Shown here: positions 1-10,805 of the stretch, in pieces
Layout of the letters: each line of letters opens with the position of its first letter
How positions within the stretch are numbered: the stretch's first letter is position 1
Assembly (NCBI GenBank): GCA_964034945.1
Contig: OZ035962.1
Span: 73,795,597 to 73,859,596 of the forward strand
Direction: 5' to 3'
Length of the DNA: 64,000 nt
DNA from: Chrysopilus asiliformis
Taxonomy: Eukaryota; Arthropoda; Insecta; Diptera; Rhagionidae
The notes under the pieces: model-generated
The model's input: the letters and a program-made list of their open reading frames with translations, nothing else
Database searches by the model: none
What the model was told of the DNA's origin: nothing
Made by a program: the position numbers and the translations under genes

Positions 1-1171
1 TTTTAACAGTACGAGTATTACTAATCGGTAGATCCAATTCCAGCAATTCGTCTTGGTCCTCGTCTGATATTGCATCTTCAAATAGCTCGTTCGCCAAACT
101 TTCGTTCCGTAAAAAGTTATATAGGATAAAACAAGCATTAATAATGGAACAGGGTTTTGTAGGGTGGTAGTGCAAAGTTCTATGTTTAAGTAAACATCGG
201 AAATGTGATTTTATTATACCAAAAGCCCTTTCTATTGAGTTTCTTGTTTTGATATGCACGCGGTTGAATACTTTTTCGTATTCTTGTCTGGGATCTGGAT
301 ATGGAACTAATAACCAAGGTTCTAAAGGATAGCCAGAGTCTCCTAACAACCAACATGTTGGTGATGTTTAACAAGATAAATTCCGTTTGACAACAGACAT
401 TTTCCATATGCCACTATCATAGCAAGAGCCTGGAAATGTGGCATTCACTGATGTGAACGTTAAATTTGCGTCACATACCTATTGAAAACTGGTTAATTCA
501 GAAAAACTATAGTAGATATATTTTACCGCTTCCACGTTAATGCTGTAATATTTTTTTCCTGTTCCGGTATAGTCTTGGACATACGGCGTAATTGGCCTCG
601 GGCAGGCGCGCGTTCGCCTGCATGTGGGTAAGTAAAACTGAATTGACCTGTGGTCGGAGAAATTCTGAAATTAAGCCACCAGCAGGTGAAGTAGGGCATT
701 GGGAGCTGCACGAGTTGACCTTAGATAGGTTAACTCTGACCGCTAGCTGGCTTACAGACACCTCTGTAAGGTCAGAGTTAACCTGACAAAAAGTTGACCT
801 GGACATTTTTCTGAGTGTATTTGGCATTCCGAACTTCTGCATAAATCCATTTATTGTGTCCTCTTTTTCTTGAGAATTTTTCGGAAATTTTATTAATTCT
901 TTTCCTAGTTCACGTTCTATTAATTTCACTATCTCAGTTATGTTGCGAGATATTGTTGGTTGATAATACGGTTGCTATGACCGACTGATTTTTGGTACGA
1001 ACCAGATGCAAAGAAATTTAATGTTGATAAAATTCTTAAGTGAAATGGAATGCGACTTAGCATATTTCCATTAAAGGGTTCAAGACGGTCAATGAGCTTT
1101 AAGGCTATTTGCTGTGGCATTCTATAAGATTTTCTAAATTGATGTTCAGATATAGTAAATGGATTCATCAC
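1..1171 (-). pseudogene. HARBI1-like PIF/Harbinger nuclease, broken
   Basis: Reading the minus strand, 1171-938 gives a HARBI1-like N-terminal part containing LSTLNFFASGSYQKSVG, the region that precedes the DDE domain in Harbinger nucleases. A second piece around 929-790 reads as helical sequence ending near a KFGMPN motif, the usual lead-in to the first catalytic Asp. The third piece, about 407-1, gives LLGDSGYPLEPW and later RNSIERAFGIIKSHFR, which are conserved near the end of the DDE_Tnp_4 domain. The pieces lie in different frames and a non-nuclease segment (about 585-790) separates two of them, so the gene is dead. The element continues past the left edge. The domestic HARBI1 gene is unlikely because of the frameshifts and stops. 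Confidence 0.75.
728..783. repeat. 14-bp perfect inverted repeat inside the Harbinger remnant
   Basis: GGTTAACTCTGACC at 728-741 is the exact reverse complement of 770-783, with a 28-base loop. Several GTTGACC-like words surround it. It lies in the segment that disrupts the nuclease reading frame, so it probably belongs to a small inserted element. Confidence 0.6.
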
Positions 1172-1179
1172 ATCCCTTA

Positions 1180-1931
1180 AATGTTGATTGCTTCTTCTCT
1201 CAATTTTACTAAAAAAAACGTGTTAATATATATTTTATTCCATCGGCGTTAAAAATTTACTTTTCAGATCTATTTTCAAGCAGTGTTGAATTACTGTCAA
1301 CAAAATTGTTTTCATGTTTAAAATCAAAACACTTTTATTAACTTTTTAATGGAACTTTTTAGTGAAAATATTTTATAAGCAACTCGGCAGGGCCTTTTCA
1401 CTTAAAAGAATTTTTAGGTTAGAAATGTCTTTTAACCTTAATGGTAGAATACCTAACTGCCTTAAAATCTTTTAAGAATATTCACCCCACCAGTTAAAAG
1501 ATCAGCTGTTTTTGAAAATCTTATAACCTTATAACTAGAATACGAAATCTTTTAATTTCCTTATAAGTCACGTTAAAAGGTTAAAAGACTAAAATATTTA
1601 AAGTAGAATCGAGGGGTTAATTACACATGTATTGAGATATACGAAAAAAAAAATTTTTTTTTCAAGTGTTGATACAAAATGGCACCGTGGTACTATATTA
1701 CTTGAAAGTATGTTTTTCAAACTTGCGTTGTCAGAAACTCAGTCAATTTTCATCGGATTTACTTTAAATTTTAACTGTAGCTTCTTAGATAGATTGTCTA
1801 TGGAAGTATACAGAAGTATACATATAAAACAGCCAACCAGCCAGTCAAGAGTTTTTACTGTTTACGTTTTTCGCGATAAATTGGACATTGGCAACTTTAA
1901 AATCCCACAAGAATTGAATAATTTTTTATCA
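1180..1931. other. AT-rich intergenic DNA, no gene seen
   Basis: No recognisable coding sequence. Around 1395-1600 the words CTTTTAACC and GGTTAAAAG recur in opposite orientation, which hints at an old fold-back element, but no clear ends were found. Confidence 0.4.
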
Positions 1932-2084
1932 TTACGGTGAAAGAACCAAGATTGAATGAAATTCATTTTTGTTTTTTCATAAAGTTGAAATTTACATGAG
2001 CTTTTTTGCAAAGCGATTTGTAAATTTCAACTTTATCATCAAATAAGGGCAAAATTTCATTCAATTTTGACTCTTTCACCGTAA
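1932..2084. mobile_element. Fold-back MITE, 153 bp
   Basis: The ends form a perfect 13-bp inverted repeat (TTACGGTGAAAGA at 1932-1944 and its complement at 2072-2084). The inner arms also match imperfectly, for example the ATTGAATGAAATT and AAGTTGAAATTTACA words, so nearly the whole unit folds into one hairpin. There is no coding capacity. Confidence 0.7.
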
Positions 2085-2415
2085 ATATTGAAATTAAGTT
2101 CATTCCTGTGAGATTTGTTGCAAATATCCAATTTATTGCCAAAAACGTAAAAGTATCATCAGTAATATAACCAACAATCCTTACATACTTCAAGTTGAAA
2201 ATGCCTTGTATTCTGTAGTAATAGGTTGTTTCCCTTGTAACCTAATTAGGAATATGCTTTTTAACTTTCATATTTATCACCTTAGCATACATATACTACC
2301 GAATCCATAACAAGTTCCGAATCTATAATATCTAGTGACCTCTCCAGCGATAATAATAATGCAACACTGTCAAATGAGCCTAGTTTTTTGAAAGAAACAC
2401 TTCCACAAACTTCGA
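2085..2415. other. Intergenic DNA, nothing recognised
   Basis: AT-rich sequence without a convincing open frame or repeat; it leads into the A-rich element that starts near 2416. Confidence 0.4.
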
Positions 2416-2799
2416 GTGTGCCTCAAAACTCAAAGAGGAATCAATTGGAAATCAAATCTCAGCGAAGAAATAAAAATTAATACACTAAAACAAGAAATAA
2501 AAGAAATAATAGAATGTTCACAAAACAACCAATTACGTAACAACAATATAAACTACATAAAAAATAAATATTATAGAAATGGATACCCATATAACATGAT
2601 AAATAATATAGTCAAACAAGAAATAGAAACAAAAACAAACACAGAAATTAGAGAAAACAAAAAAACAATTAAACTCAAAATACATGATAATAAAAAACTA
2701 CAATCAAGTAACAAATACAAAAATCAAAAAAATAATAAAAAGAACAAACAAAGAAACTCTAGTAGTATTCAAAAAAAACAAACAAATACAATAAATTAA
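2416..2799 (+). pseudogene. Possible Penelope-like reverse transcriptase C-terminal fragment
   Basis: The 127-residue frame contains NNNINYIKNKYYRNGYPYNM followed by INNIVKQEI. This resembles the thumb region of Penelope-like reverse transcriptases, where an NGYP motif follows the palm. The C-terminal half is low-complexity Lys/Asn. A related but broken reading (YKYPHDIII) recurs around 2950-3060, suggesting that the segment was duplicated. No catalytic palm motif and no GIY-YIG endonuclease can be seen. The assignment rests on this one motif and on the hammerhead ribozymes downstream, which are known from Penelope-like elements; chance coding in A-rich DNA is the alternative. Confidence 0.35.
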
Positions 2800-3732
2800 A
2801 CACAAAAATAGAACAAAAAGGAAAATAATATAAAAATAAAGATAAAAACCAAATACAAATCAAAAATAAGAAACAAAAAGGAATAAAATAAAGAAGAATA
2901 TAGAAATAATATAGAAATTTCACAAAACATAATAAACCTTAAAAATAATATGGAAAACTTATATAAAAAATAGGAAGAATATAAATACCCACATGACATA
3001 ATAATAACGGAAACACTAGAATACGACATGGAAAAACGCATAACCACACACAAAATAAAAAGAACAGAAATGTAAGAAAAGTAAAATATGTATAATAACA
3101 TGTAAATAAGATAGAAATAAGGAAAAGAAAAATACAAAATATATTAAATAACATAACAATAAAATAATGTACAAACAAATACAACAAAAATAATAGAGTA
3201 AATAAAATTTAACAAAACAAGGAAATGGAAATAAAATAAAGAATAACGTAACAAACAAAGAATTCAAAAACAAACAAGACAAAGAATAAAGTAACATATA
3301 AAGAATAAATAAATATAAGAAATAAAACTAAATTAAATATGAAAACAATCTTTTATTTACATCAAATAAGCTATACAAAATAACAATGATAGAGTACCTA
3401 AAAATAAATCGGAACACAACAAACAAAAAATAAAAGAACTAGGAAAACAACGAAAACAACAAAAAAGAACGCAGCTTAAATGCAAACCAACAACACAAAT
3501 TCATATCATAACGTGAACAATCGCACAAGTAAAAGCAAACGTTACACAAAATTTAAAAAGTTTTTAAGAAACTAACAAGAAAATACAAGTGCAAGACGCA
3601 AAAATACAAAACCAAGAATTGGTAAGATAATTTAAAGTATAAGAAAAAGAAACAAACTAAATCCAATATTACAAAACAGGAAAATTCAACAAATATTAAC
3701 ACAACAAAGAAAAAACGAAAACAAAAAAGAAA

Positions 3733-3845
3733 AACTTCAACAAAATTAACAACAGTATAATAAAATCAACAAAAAAAAACAGGAAAACACAAAAAAGCAA
3801 ACTTCAACAAAATTAACAACAGTACAACAAAATCAACAAAAAAAA
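3733..3845 (+). repeat. Two-copy tandem repeat, about 69 bp
   Basis: The word CTTCAACAAAATTAACAACA followed by AAAATCAACAAAAA occurs near 3735 and again near 3804 with few changes, giving a direct tandem duplication in the A-rich element. Confidence 0.6.
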
Positions 3846-4222
3846 CACAAAAATCCACGAATTGGTAAGATAATCAAATACAAGAAATTAAAACAAACTA
3901 AAATCCAATAAAAAATAGGAAAATTCAACAAATATTAACAAAAGAACAGGAAAGAAACAGCAGAAAACAAGATATCAACAAAAACAGCAAAAAAGACAGA
4001 AACATTCACAAAAACAGAAGCATCAACAAAATTAACAACAAAATTAACAACAAAATAACAAGAAACAACGCAAAAACACAAAAATAGCAGAAACACCTGA
4101 GACAACAAAAAAAGTGAGTTTAAAAAAACACTAGACAATATAAATTTAGTATTAAGAACCTTGCCCATCTTATTATTTATCTGGGGTTAGATTAGATTGC
4201 ATAAAAATATGCACAAAATTTC

Positions 4223-4287
4223 AAGTTAGCACCTAGTACTGATGAGTGTCTTGGCAAGACACGAAACGCGTCTACGAAAGCCAACTT
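4223..4287 (+). ncRNA. Hammerhead ribozyme, copy 1
   Basis: The catalytic core is complete. CTGATGA lies at 4239-4245, a perfect 7-bp stem II (GTGTCTT 4246-4252 with AAGACAC 4256-4262) has a GGC loop, GAAA is at 4263-4266, and ACGCGT plus C ends at 4272, the predicted cleavage site. Stem I pairs GTA (4236-4238) with TAC (4273-4275), then after an internal loop AAGTTAGC (4223-4230) with GCCAACTT (4280-4287), one mismatch. Stem III is the self-complementary word ACGCGT with no loop, so cleavage would probably need a dimer, as known for minimal hammerheads in Penelope-like elements. Activity is inferred. Confidence 0.85.
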
Positions 4288-5509
4288 CCTTAACGGAAAA
4301 ACAGGCAAATGTAGCCAAAATTTGAGAAAAAATGGGAAAATAGGGAAGAATTTCCAACTATATTTCAGAAAAACATTAAAATAAAATATAAGCAACAAAA
4401 TAGATACGTAAGCAAGTAAAATAGCAAGAATAAAAAAGGAAACAAGAAAGAAAAAAAGAAGAAAGATAACAAGAAGGAAACGAAACAAAATCAAGGAAAA
4501 CGTAAAAAATCCAATATTACAAAATGAACATATAAATTACAAGTGAAACGATATTGTTAGTTAGTTTTATATCCAAGTAATGCCAAAAAATATCAAAATT
4601 AGTTCAATCAATCGTGAATAGCTCAAAAATTGAAAAAAAACGGTAGTTTAAAATCATTAGCCAGTTCAAGTATTAAATTAGTGATACGAAATAAAATTCA
4701 AATATTCAAAAAAGTTGACTGTTTTCAGATCGAAAAAACGCGATGCCCTAAGTGGTCCCAAGTGAACCCCATTCAAAATCTACAAAGAAGGAAGCAAAAA
4801 ATCAAAAAACGGAAATAAAATTCGAAAAGAGAAATGAAACCAAAACAAAGAATAAAAAGAATAATCCAAACATGGAATAAAAATACAAAAATAAAAGAAT
4901 AAATTTAAAAAAATGGAAATCATAACATAAAATGGAGGACAACATAAATCGCAAAAACAGGAACAAATACAAAAACTACAATGAAGTCATAAAAACGTCA
5001 AAACGGAAACCAAATCAAACTAAAATTGAAGATAACAACCCTACTGCACAAGAAAAGATAACCAACCAACTACACAAGACTTAAAATCGCCAAAAGATAG
5101 AGATCCACGATAATAAACAATTTCAGATCAAAACACAATCTCTATACCAAATTCATAACCAATATTAAAGTAATTTAACTAAAATATACCCAATAAATGT
5201 AATTCAAGTCAATTCAATTCAAACACTTAAATTCAATCTTTTCAATTAATAAAATCAATACAATTAGAAAGAATCATTCTTTCTAATTCTTCACATTCAT
5301 TTATTTATTTAAATTTTCTCATTTGATTATCTCTTTTCTCTTCTTATCTTCTCACTTAGAATACTTACATAATTTTCAAATACTTATTCACATAATTTTT
5401 TCACATAACCTCAATCAAAAGCCAAACTCAAAAACAACCCACAAAATAATACGAGAAGTTCCCCACTTGGGTAGAGCGACTCATTTCAGATAAATAACAA
5501 CTAAAAAGC

Positions 5510-6110
5510 AACAAATAATAAAAACAACATGGAAATACCACTAACAAGAATCAAAATAGTCCAAAAAAACCACCACACAACTTAAAGAAGAAACACACAA
5601 CAAATAACGAAATACAACATAAAAATACCACCAGCAAAAATCAAAATAGATCCAAAAAATCACCACCCAACTTTAAAAAGAAAAATACAACAACAAATAA
5701 CGGAAACCACATAAAAATGCCACCAACAAGAATTAAAATAGTTCCAAAAACCACCCCCCAACTTAAAGAAGAAAAACACAAAAACAAATAACGAAAACAT
5801 GGAAATACCACCAACAAGAATCAAAATAGTTCCAAAAACCACCACCCAACTTAAAGAAGAAAAACACACCAACTTAAAGAAAAACACAACAACAAATAAC
5901 GAAAACAACATGGGAATACCACCAACAAGAATCAAAATAGTACAAAAAACCACCACCCAACTTTAAGAAGAAAAACAACAACAAATAACGAAAACAACAT
6001 AAAAATATCACCAGCAGGAATCTAAATAGTTCTAAAAATTACCACCCAACTTTAAAAAGAAAATATAACAACAAATAAAGGAAAACAACATAAAAATACC
6101 ACAAACACAA
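5510..6110 (+). repeat. Tandem array with a unit of roughly 90 bp
   Basis: A unit containing ATACCACCAACAAGAATCAA, AATAGTTCCAAAAACCACC and CAACTTAAAGAAGAAAAAC is repeated about six times with small indels, ending in a degenerate copy near 6100. The array lies in the A-rich element just left of the Copia insertion. Confidence 0.75.
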
Positions 6111-6347
6111 CAAATCAAAAACCACCATAAGCACAAATAAAGCAATCAATACGAATTCAAACATACAACAAAACAGAAAAAATGCAACTTAAATATCCGG
6201 ATAAAAAAGAATGCAACTGGAGATAAACAACATGGAAAAGAACACAACTAAAATATCAAATATAAAAATACAAATGACCATGTTTGCATGGAACAAAAAT
6301 GAAAAATAGAGAACCTCAAAAATAGAGAAACTAAAAAATAGAGAATC

Positions 6348-6510
6348 TGTTAAGAATTGTTCACTAATGTTTTGAATATTACATTTTGTTGGTCACTGTA
6401 ACCCCCACTACTTTATATTTACTTGACTTAGCTATTGTAACTTTTACTTAAATAAACTCTCTTGCATTTTGGACTTCAACCAAACCGCACGTCTTTCTTT
6501 TTAAACATCA
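6348..6510 (+). repeat. Copia 5' LTR
   Basis: A 163-bp LTR starting TGTTAAG and ending CATCA. AATAAA near its end (about 6451) may serve as the polyadenylation signal in the 3' copy. It matches 10638-10800 except at 6434. Confidence 0.95.
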
Positions 6511-6524
6511 GGTTATGGGCCCAG
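6511..6524 (+). other. Copia primer-binding site, half-tRNA iMet type
   Basis: GGTTATGGGCCCAG directly follows the 5' LTR. It is complementary to the anticodon arm of initiator tRNA-Met, the internal-half priming known for Drosophila copia. Confidence 0.85.
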
Positions 6525-6700
6525 AACCCAAGTCCACTAAAGTTCTGTAAGCAATAATTTTTGATTCGAGTTGAGCGAAATTATTTTCGGGAAGCGCGTC
6601 GTAGTTTTTACGGGAAACGTGCAGTTTTGTTTATTTAAAACAAAAGGTCTGTGAAATCAAAAATTTGTTATTTTGAAACGTGCGGTTATCTTGTTGCAAA

Positions 6701-9700
6701 ATGGAGCACGACCTTATTAAAATCGAGAAACTAATGGGTGCGGAGCACTGGGTTACTTGGAAATTCCAAATTAAGGTAATGCTGGCTGCGAGTGATCTTT
6801 TTGAAGTAGTTAGCGGTGAAAAACCGATTCCAACAGTGTCGCCCAATGTAAAAGAAGAGGAATTTTACACCAAGTTGGAGCAATGGAAGAAATTGGACCG
6901 AAAAGCACAAAGAATTATTGTAGCGGCAGTAGGGTCACAACCAATTGTACACATTTTAAATTGCAACACTGCACACGAAATGTGGCAGAAACTGGAAGCC
7001 GTGTACGAACAAAAATCGCAAACGAACATCCATTTACTACAGCAAAAGTTTTACAGTTTTGTGAAAGATTCGGGTGACGATATGGCGACTCACATTTCAA
7101 AACTTCAAACACTAGTACAACAACTTAAGGATTTCGGTGAATCTGTCTCGCAGACAATGTTAATCACAAAAGTGCTTATGACTTTACCAGCTAGTTATAA
7201 TCATTTCTATACGGCATGGGAGTCAACACCAGCAAGTGAGAGAACAATTGAAAACTTGACTACTCGTTTAGTGATGGAAGAATCGCGTTTATCCACGCAG
7301 TCGCAGGAAGATACTGTGCAGGCTTTAGTAGCAAAAAAACGAATAGGTCACAAACACTATCAAAAAGGCAATAATAGGACGAGCGGTAAAATGACCGATC
7401 GACCAGGAAAGTGCTATTCATGCAAACAACCAGGACACTGGAAAAAAGATTGTCCCTCGAGACGTGCGAGTGTTGCTCAAACTCAGGCAAGTCGAGATGC
7501 GTTTGTGTGCACTTTGATCGCTAGTGGTGAAACAAAATCCAACGATTGGTATCTTGATTCGGGTGCAAGTGATCACATGAGCTTCGATCGGGAATGGCTT
7601 GTTGATTACAAAGAATATGAATGTCCTCGTGATGTTAGAATCGGAAACGGTAAAACAATTAAAGCAATCGGTTATGGTAACATCAATATTCTTGCTTTTA
7701 ATAATGAGCAGTGGGTACCCAAGTACATTTCGAATGTGTTGTTCGTTCCCGAGCTTCACATTAATTTGTTTTCGTCGAATGCCGCGTTAGACAAAAATCT
7801 TAAATTAGTGTCGAATAAAGAAACGTGCGAATTTCTGAAAGACGGGAATACAGTGGCAGTGGGAGTACGCCACTTGTCTTTATTCAAGATGCTTTTCAAA
7901 GTTGAGAAACCCACAGTAGCGAATGTCAGTGTTGGTGTAGAACCTATTAAAATATGGCATCAAAAGTTAGGACACCAAAACTTAGGTTATGTGCGACGTT
8001 TTTTGAAAGACAAAAATGTCAGTTTTTCTGATGACAAAAGATTCTTTTGTGATGCCTGTGCACTGGGCAAAATGCATAAATTGCCGTACAATGCTAGTGA
8101 AAGTAGGGCGCAATGCCCTGGTGAACTTGTACACGTGGATTTGTGTGGACCCATGCAAAATTGTTCGATTGGTGGTTCGAAATACTTTCTCTTATTTAAA
8201 GATGACTTTTCGAAGTTGCGTGTCGTTTATTTTCTTAAGGAAAAAACGGAAGTGTTGGCCTGTTTTAAAGACTTTGTTCATAAGGCTAAAATCGAAACGG
8301 GTTTCGCGATTAAAATGATTCGATCGGACAATGGGTTAGAGTTCACGAATCAAGCAATCAAATCGTTTCTTACAGACAATCATATTCGACATCAAACATC
8401 AGTTGCTTACTCCCCACAGCAAAACGGGAGAGCAGAGAGGGAAATGCGAACTTTAGTCGAGGCTGCTAGAACTATGATCTTGGCGAAGAAACTTCACCTG
8501 AAATTTTGGGCTGAAGCTATCTATACAGCAGCCTACATCCTAAATCGAACAGCGCCAACTGGAACGCCAGGCAAAAGTGCCGTGGAATTGTGGGAGAGTA
8601 AAAGTCTACTTTTTCCCCTCCATGACTTAAAAATCTTTGGATCTGAGTGCTACGTTCATATACCTTCACAGAAAAGGCGAAAATGGGACGCCAAGTCGCA
8701 GTATGGAATATTCGTCGGATACGCTGAGAATCAAAAGGGATATCGAATCTGGCTGCCATCGAAAAACAAAATAGAGGTAAAACGTGATTTGGTTTTTAAA
8801 ATTCTTTCTGCAGGCAACAATGGAGATGAAAGACATCAAAAAGATGAAGCTATTCTCACTCTACCGAAACAGGTAGATTCAACTGTAGAAAACAATCAGT
8901 TACCTACTAATCCAGAAAGTGTCTTCACGGAGGAAACAACATCCGAAAGTTCTTTTGACACCGCTGATGAGCATACAGACGACGAACATTGTGCTGATGA
9001 CGAGCATACAGGAATCAATCCTCAATCGATTCGGTCGCGGCTTAGAAGTGCTCAAAAGAACGAATTTGTGTCTTTGTCTACTATTTCAGATGGACTTGCT
9101 TTTACAGCAACATCTGACATCCCCGCAAGTCTAAAGGAAGTCGAGGAAACCCCAGATGTTGAAAAATGGCGCGTAGCCATGCGTGAAGAGATACAAGCAC
9201 TTCGGCAAAATAAAACGTGGGAGCTTGTCGACTTACCACCAGGTAAGAAAGTCATTGATAACCGGTGGATCTTCAAGATCAAGAATTGTGACAACAACGA
9301 ACCAGATAGATACAAGGCGAGACTTGTAATAAGAGGTTTCACACAAGAACGAGGCATCGACTATGATGAAACTTTCAGTCCTGTCGTGCGTTTTAGTTCT
9401 ATTCGAACTATTTTAGCAATAGCCGCAAGCAGATCATTGTATCTAAAACAATTCGATATAAAAACCGCTTTCCTTAATGGCGACTTGCATGACGAGGTGT
9501 TCATGCAGCAACCTAAAGGTTTTGAGGACGGTAGCGTCAAAGTGTGTAGACTGCTCAAAAGTTTGTATGGTCTGAAACAAGCATCAAGGTGCTGGAACCA
9601 GAAGTTCACGAGTTTTCTCCAGTCTTTTCGTCTGACCACTTCTGCTGCAGATCCTTGTGTTTTTTATAACGACACCGTTATACTAGCTATATACATAGAT

Positions 9701-10600
9701 GACGGATTGGTTGCCGGAGAGGACGAGGCTGCTATCAGAAAACTTATCGACTATTTGAAAAAGGAGTTCGAGGTTAAAGTCTTTGAAGCCAGCTGTTTCT
9801 TGGGTTTTCAAATTCAGCATCAAGCAGATGGAAGTATTTTTCTTGGTCAATCTAACTACACAAGACGAATATTGACTAGGTTTAATATGTCGCACTCAAA
9901 ACCTGTGACTACACCCGCTGTTACTGTGACAAGCTACGGCGATTCTACAACAGACTGCAAATTTCCTTTTCGTGAGGCTGTAGGCAGTCTTATGTATCTG
10001 GCAGTTGGAACCAGGCCTGATATAAGTTTTGCTATCGGAATAGCAAGTCGACATCTAGAGCAACCGACACAGCAACACGTCAATGTTGTTAAACGAATAA
10101 TGCGTTATCTAAAGGGCACCGAAAATTTTGGTATAATTTTTAAATCTAATCCTCAATTAAATATTAGATGTTTCAGTGATGCTGACTACGCTGGCGATCC
10201 TGATACAAGACGATCAACCGGTGGATTCGTATACTTGGTTGGCGAATCACCAATATCATGGGAATCGCAACGCCAAAGATGTGTGGCGCTTTCAACCATG
10301 GAAGCGGAATACATCGCAGGTGCTCAAGCTGTCAAAGAGATGATCTGGGTTAAACGTTTACTAGATGAACTGGGTACTATTCAGACGACTACTCCAAAGC
10401 TATTTTTGGACAATCAGAGCGCAATCAAACTGGTGCGAAATCCCGAGTTTCACAAGCGGAGCAAGCATATTGAATTCGAAATAGTTTACGTTTCTACAAA
10501 GGAACAACTCGCAGACATTTTCACTAAACCTTTACCGAAGGAACAATTTGAAAACTTAAGAAGCCGAATAGGCATTGTTTGTAATAACTCAAATTTGTAA
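6701..10600 (+). CDS. Copia gag-pol polyprotein
   Basis: One open frame of 1299 residues from the ATG at 6701; an in-frame ATG at 6680 would add seven residues, but 6701 gives MEHDLIKIEKLMG, a normal copia Gag start. Domains in order: Gag; zinc knuckle CYSCKQPGHWKKDC (from 7412); aspartic protease WYLDSGASDHMS (catalytic Asp codon at 7556); integrase with an HHCC zinc module (HQKLGH to CDAC) and DDE core including IRSDNGLEF; reverse transcriptase with QFDIKTAFLNGDL and YIDDG (9692-9706); RNase H with LSTMEAEY and LFLDNQSAIKL. There are no stops or frameshifts. Gag and Pol share one frame, as in copia, so Gag is presumably made by splicing or proteolysis. Confidence 0.95.
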   Translation: MEHDLIKIEKLMGAEHWVTWKFQIKVMLAASDLFEVVSGEKPIPTVSPNVKEEEFYTKLEQWKKLDRKAQRIIVAAVGSQPIVHILNCNTAHEMWQKLEAVYEQKSQTNIHLLQQKFYSFVKDSGDDMATHISKLQTLVQQLKDFGESVSQTMLITKVLMTLPASYNHFYTAWESTPASERTIENLTTRLVMEESRLSTQSQEDTVQALVAKKRIGHKHYQKGNNRTSGKMTDRPGKCYSCKQPGHWKKDCPSRRASVAQTQASRDAFVCTLIASGETKSNDWYLDSGASDHMSFDREWLVDYKEYECPRDVRIGNGKTIKAIGYGNINILAFNNEQWVPKYISNVLFVPELHINLFSSNAALDKNLKLVSNKETCEFLKDGNTVAVGVRHLSLFKMLFKVEKPTVANVSVGVEPIKIWHQKLGHQNLGYVRRFLKDKNVSFSDDKRFFCDACALGKMHKLPYNASESRAQCPGELVHVDLCGPMQNCSIGGSKYFLLFKDDFSKLRVVYFLKEKTEVLACFKDFVHKAKIETGFAIKMIRSDNGLEFTNQAIKSFLTDNHIRHQTSVAYSPQQNGRAEREMRTLVEAARTMILAKKLHLKFWAEAIYTAAYILNRTAPTGTPGKSAVELWESKSLLFPLHDLKIFGSECYVHIPSQKRRKWDAKSQYGIFVGYAENQKGYRIWLPSKNKIEVKRDLVFKILSAGNNGDERHQKDEAILTLPKQVDSTVENNQLPTNPESVFTEETTSESSFDTADEHTDDEHCADDEHTGINPQSIRSRLRSAQKNEFVSLSTISDGLAFTATSDIPASLKEVEETPDVEKWRVAMREEIQALRQNKTWELVDLPPGKKVIDNRWIFKIKNCDNNEPDRYKARLVIRGFTQERGIDYDETFSPVVRFSSIRTILAIAASRSLYLKQFDIKTAFLNGDLHDEVFMQQPKGFEDGSVKVCRLLKSLYGLKQASRCWNQKFTSFLQSFRLTTSAADPCVFYNDTVILAIYIDDGLVAGEDEAAIRKLIDYLKKEFEVKVFEASCFLGFQIQHQADGSIFLGQSNYTRRILTRFNMSHSKPVTTPAVTVTSYGDSTTDCKFPFREAVGSLMYLAVGTRPDISFAIGIASRHLEQPTQQHVNVVKRIMRYLKGTENFGIIFKSNPQLNIRCFSDADYAGDPDTRRSTGGFVYLVGESPISWESQRQRCVALSTMEAEYIAGAQAVKEMIWVKRLLDELGTIQTTTPKLFLDNQSAIKLVRNPEFHKRSKHIEFEIVYVSTKEQLADIFTKPLPKEQFENLRSRIGIVCNNSNL

Positions 10601-10627
10601 TTCTAAATTTTTATTCAAAACACAATG

Positions 10628-10637
10628 AAAGTGGGAG
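10628..10637 (+). other. Copia polypurine tract
   Basis: AAAGTGGGAG abuts the 3' LTR, the expected priming site for plus-strand DNA synthesis. Confidence 0.8.
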
Positions 10638-10800
10638 TGTTAAGAATTGTTCACTAATGTTTTGAATATTACATTTTGTTGGTCACTGTAACCCCCACTA
10701 CTTTATATTTACTTGACTTAGCTCTTGTAACTTTTACTTAAATAAACTCTCTTGCATTTTGGACTTCAACCAAACCGCACGTCTTTCTTTTTAAACATCA
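10638..10800 (+). repeat. Copia 3' LTR
   Basis: A 163-bp direct copy of the 5' LTR with one visible substitution (C at 10724), followed by the second GAATC target copy. Confidence 0.95.
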
Positions 10801-10805
10801 GAATC

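Larger units (their letters stand above)
2416..6347 (+). mobile_element. A-rich, strand-asymmetric element, left part (probably Penelope-like)
   Basis: About 4 kb in which the plus strand is dominated by A and has little T, so no long plus-strand reading frame survives and the minus frames read as Phe/Leu-rich strings. It contains short tandem arrays (3733-3845; 5510-6110) and a hammerhead-ribozyme motif at 4223-4287. The same kind of sequence resumes right after the Copia insertion at 10806 and carries a second hammerhead copy. I infer a single element split by Copia. A Penelope-like element is the best guess; an unusual satellite-like non-coding retroelement is the alternative. Confidence 0.5.
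6348..10800 (+). mobile_element. Complete Ty1/Copia retrotransposon with 5-bp target duplication
   Basis: A 4453-bp element has 163-bp direct LTRs at both ends, flanked by GAATC at 6343-6347 and at 10801-10805. The LTRs start with TGTTAAG and end with CATCA. A primer-binding site and a polypurine tract are in place, and one uninterrupted gag-pol frame fills the interior. The two LTRs differ at one position I can see (A at 6434, C at 10724), so the insertion is recent. It lies inside the A-rich hammerhead-bearing element and is probably still competent. Confidence 0.95.

Noticed and set aside
2796..3297. Several hydrophobic minus-strand frames that look like membrane proteins
   Set aside because: They are Phe/Leu-rich because the plus strand is A-rich; no family motifs.
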